64,000 nt of DNA from assembly GCA_001899585.1 (NCBI GenBank), contig MKWE01000027.1, forward strand, positions 1 through 64,000. The letters are read 5' to 3'. The notes below the pieces were generated by a model, which saw nothing but the letters and a program-made list of their open reading frames with translations, was not told where the DNA came from and searched no databases. The position numbers and the translations under genes were made by a program. Below, piece after piece: positions 62,654 to 64,000 of this stretch; position 1 is the stretch's first letter; the number at the start of each line of letters is the position of its first letter. This stretch comes from Rhodospirillales bacterium 70-18 (lineage in GTDB: Bacteria > Pseudomonadota > Alphaproteobacteria > Acetobacterales > Acetobacteraceae).

Positions 62654-63277
62654 TCAGGCCACGTCAATCGTGACCGCGTCAACCAACATCCGCCGCACCG
62701 TGCCGAAGCCGGCGCGGTGGTGGGCGGTGATGCCCAGCCGGCGCAGCGCGGCGCGGTGGGCGGCGGTGCCGTAGCCGGCATTCACCTCCCAGCCATAGCC
62801 GGGGTGGCGCAGCGCGAGGCGGGCCATCGCCCGGTCGCGCAGCACCTTGGCCACGATGGAGGCGGCCGAGATCGCCGGCTCCAGCCCGTCGCCGCCGACG
62901 ATGCAGCGCACCGGGCAGGGCAGGTCGGGCGGCTGGTTGCCGTCCACCAGCGCCAGCGCCGGCGCCGAGGGCAGCCGCAGCACCGCCCGGCGCATGGCCA
63001 GCAGGCTGGCGCGCAGCACGTTCAGCGCCAGGATTTCGCCCACCGAGGCCGCGCCCACGCCGATCCGCACCAGCCCCTGCGCCCGCGCCGCCAGCAGGGC
63101 GGCGAAGGCGGCCTGGCGGGCGGCGGGGCTGAGCCGCTTGGAATCGTCGAGCAGGTCGGCCAGCCCCGGCGGCAGCGTGTCGGGCAGCACCACGGCGGCG
63201 GCCAGCACCGGCCCGGCGAGCGGGCCGCGCCCGACCTCGTCGATGCCGGCGGTCTGGTGGGGGGGGATCGGGGCCAT
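62654..63277 (-). CDS. rnhB: Ribonuclease HII
   Basis: The 207-residue enzyme has [20 protein letters not shown] with the catalytic Asp-Glu, [25 protein letters not shown] with the third Asp, and the [21 protein letters not shown] region. It removes ribonucleotides and RNA primers from DNA. I chose the ATG opening [11 protein letters not shown]; one 36 bases upstream is also in frame. Confidence 0.96.
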   Translation of the reverse strand: MAPIPPHQTAGIDEVGRGPLAGPVLAAAVVLPDTLPPGLADLLDDSKRLSPAARQAAFAALLAARAQGLVRIGVGAASVGEILALNVLRASLLAMRRAVLRLPSAPALALVDGNQPPDLPCPVRCIVGGDGLEPAISAASIVAKVLRDRAMARLALRHPGYGWEVNAGYGTAAHRAALRRLGITAHHRAGFGTVRRMLVDAVTIDVA

Positions 63278-63379
63278 GCGCGAGGCTAGCAGCCCTGCCG
63301 CGCCGGCGGCCACCCTTCACCCGCGTCCGCCAAAGGGCTATGGCAGGACAAGACACCGGAATTGCCTGGGGAGACCGCC

Positions 63380-64000
63380 ATGACCGACTACGCCGCCGAC
63401 ACCGTTGCCGGATTACTTGCCCGTGGCGCTGACGACGCGCCGGCCATCGGCATGCCGCAGTCGCTGGAGGGCGCGCGCCCCTGGCTGACCCATGCCGGGC
63501 TGCGCGCCCTGGCGGCGCGCACGGTGGCCGACCTCAACGCCATGGGCATCGGCCGGCACGACCGGGTGGCGATGGTGCTGCCGAACGGGCCGGAGATGGC
63601 CAGCGCCTTCGTGGCGGTGGCCTGCGCCGCCACCACCGCGCCGCTCAACCCGGCCTACCGGCACGACGAGTTCGAATTCTATCTCTCGGACCTCAACGCC
63701 CGCGCCCTGGTGATCCAGCAGGGCATGGACAGCCCCGCCCGCGCGGTGGCCGCCGCGCGCGGCATTCCGGTGATCGAGCTGCTGCCCCACGCCAGCGCCG
63801 CCGGCGCCTTCACCCTGGTGCCCGAGCAGGCGCTGTCCGGCACCCCGGCCCATCCGGGGCTGGCGCAGGCCGACGACGTGGCGCTGGTGCTGCACACCTC
63901 CGGCACCACCTCGCGCCCCAAGATCGTGCCGCTGCGCCACGTCAACGTCACCGCCTCGGCCTACCATATCGGCGAGTCGCTGGCGCTCGCGCCCACCGAC
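63380..64000 (+). CDS. AMP-dependent acyl-CoA synthetase/ligase (partial, 5' end)
   Basis: The first 207 residues are in the window; the gene continues beyond it. It has an N-terminal ANL fold (DRVAMVLPNGPEMASAFVAVA; APLNPAYRHDEFEFYLSDL) and the ATP-binding P-loop LHTSGTTSRPKIVPLRH. It belongs to the AMP-forming acyl-CoA synthetase family; some similarity to oxalyl-CoA synthetases is possible but cannot be settled from this part. A GGGGAGA site precedes the ATG. Confidence 0.88.
   Translation, partial: MTDYAADTVAGLLARGADDAPAIGMPQSLEGARPWLTHAGLRALAARTVADLNAMGIGRHDRVAMVLPNGPEMASAFVAVACAATTAPLNPAYRHDEFEFYLSDLNARALVIQQGMDSPARAVAAARGIPVIELLPHASAAGAFTLVPEQALSGTPAHPGLAQADDVALVLHTSGTTSRPKIVPLRHVNVTASAYHIGESLALAPTD

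Noticed and set aside
61529..63277. Restriction-modification system
   Set aside because: The methyltransferase is a solitary CcrM type next to rnhB, with no restriction endonuclease gene adjacent.

Overview
The window is about 64 kb of very GC-rich, densely coding chromosomal DNA from a flagellated alphaproteobacterium, most likely Rhodospirillales and perhaps Acetobacteraceae. The evidence is a CtrA response regulator, a CcrM-type DNA methyltransferase next to rnhB, the flagellar order fliF-fliG-fliH-fliN-flbD, a ClpS2-type adaptor and an SDHAF4-like DUF1674 protein. No insertion sequence, prophage or CRISPR array is visible. Most genes look like core chromosome. The accessory-looking parts are a catabolic block at about 3.2-10.9 kb and a surface-glycan block at about 39.3-45.5 kb.

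Layout. 0-3 kb: end of dxs, tlyA, clpS, a DMT exporter and a periplasmic SIMPL protein. 3.2-10.9 kb: TRAP transporter membrane subunits without a binding protein, a fused hydantoinase A/B (oxoprolinase-type) enzyme, a PhyH-type dioxygenase and a divergent FadR-type regulator. 10.9-12.2 kb: a DUF1127 small protein divergent from a LysR regulator. 12.1-18.1 kb (minus): a lipid A/Kdo operon (metallophosphoesterase, glycosyltransferase, DUF374 acyltransferase, waaA, lpxK, lpxL-like) with repeated ATGA stop/start overlaps. 18.3-24.3 kb: SGNH hydrolase, fhs, a PhnW-like aminotransferase, a small membrane protein, a nitrilase-family amidase and NAD kinase.

24.3-33.5 kb (plus): a long flagellar operon, fliF-fliG-fliH-fliN-flbD-flhA-flhF-flhG, preceded by a CtrA-like box. 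33.5-36.5 kb: extradiol dioxygenase and DEAD-box helicase. 36.5-39.3 kb: ctrA divergent from fliI-fliJ. 39.3-45.5 kb: UDP-sugar dehydrogenase, a 26/27-bp tandem repeat array, a methyltransferase-glycosyltransferase fusion, a second methyltransferase and an RgpF-like protein. Their position next to flagellar genes suggests a flagellar or surface glycan.

45.5-53.8 kb: nusG, secE and tRNA-Trp, -Gly and -Tyr without the usual tuf or rplK neighbours, then rlmB, a hydratase, a DegP-type protease, tRNA-Ala, YggT, DUF167, folD, DUF1674 and a secreted two-repeat protein. 53.8-64 kb: smc, a DsbA-like protein and a DUF721 protein (minus), mutY and a glutathione-dependent formaldehyde dehydrogenase (plus), ccrM and rnhB (minus), and the start of an acyl-CoA synthetase.

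A cell-cycle/motility theme runs through the window: CtrA, FlbD, CcrM, SMC and ten flagellar proteins. Folate one-carbon and formaldehyde enzymes (fhs, folD, class III ADH) also occur but are not clustered. I found no clear new defence or mobile system. The least explained structures are the tandem repeat array after ugd, the two CtrA-like boxes, the broken secE-nusG-tuf neighbourhood and the glycan cassette with its fusion protein.
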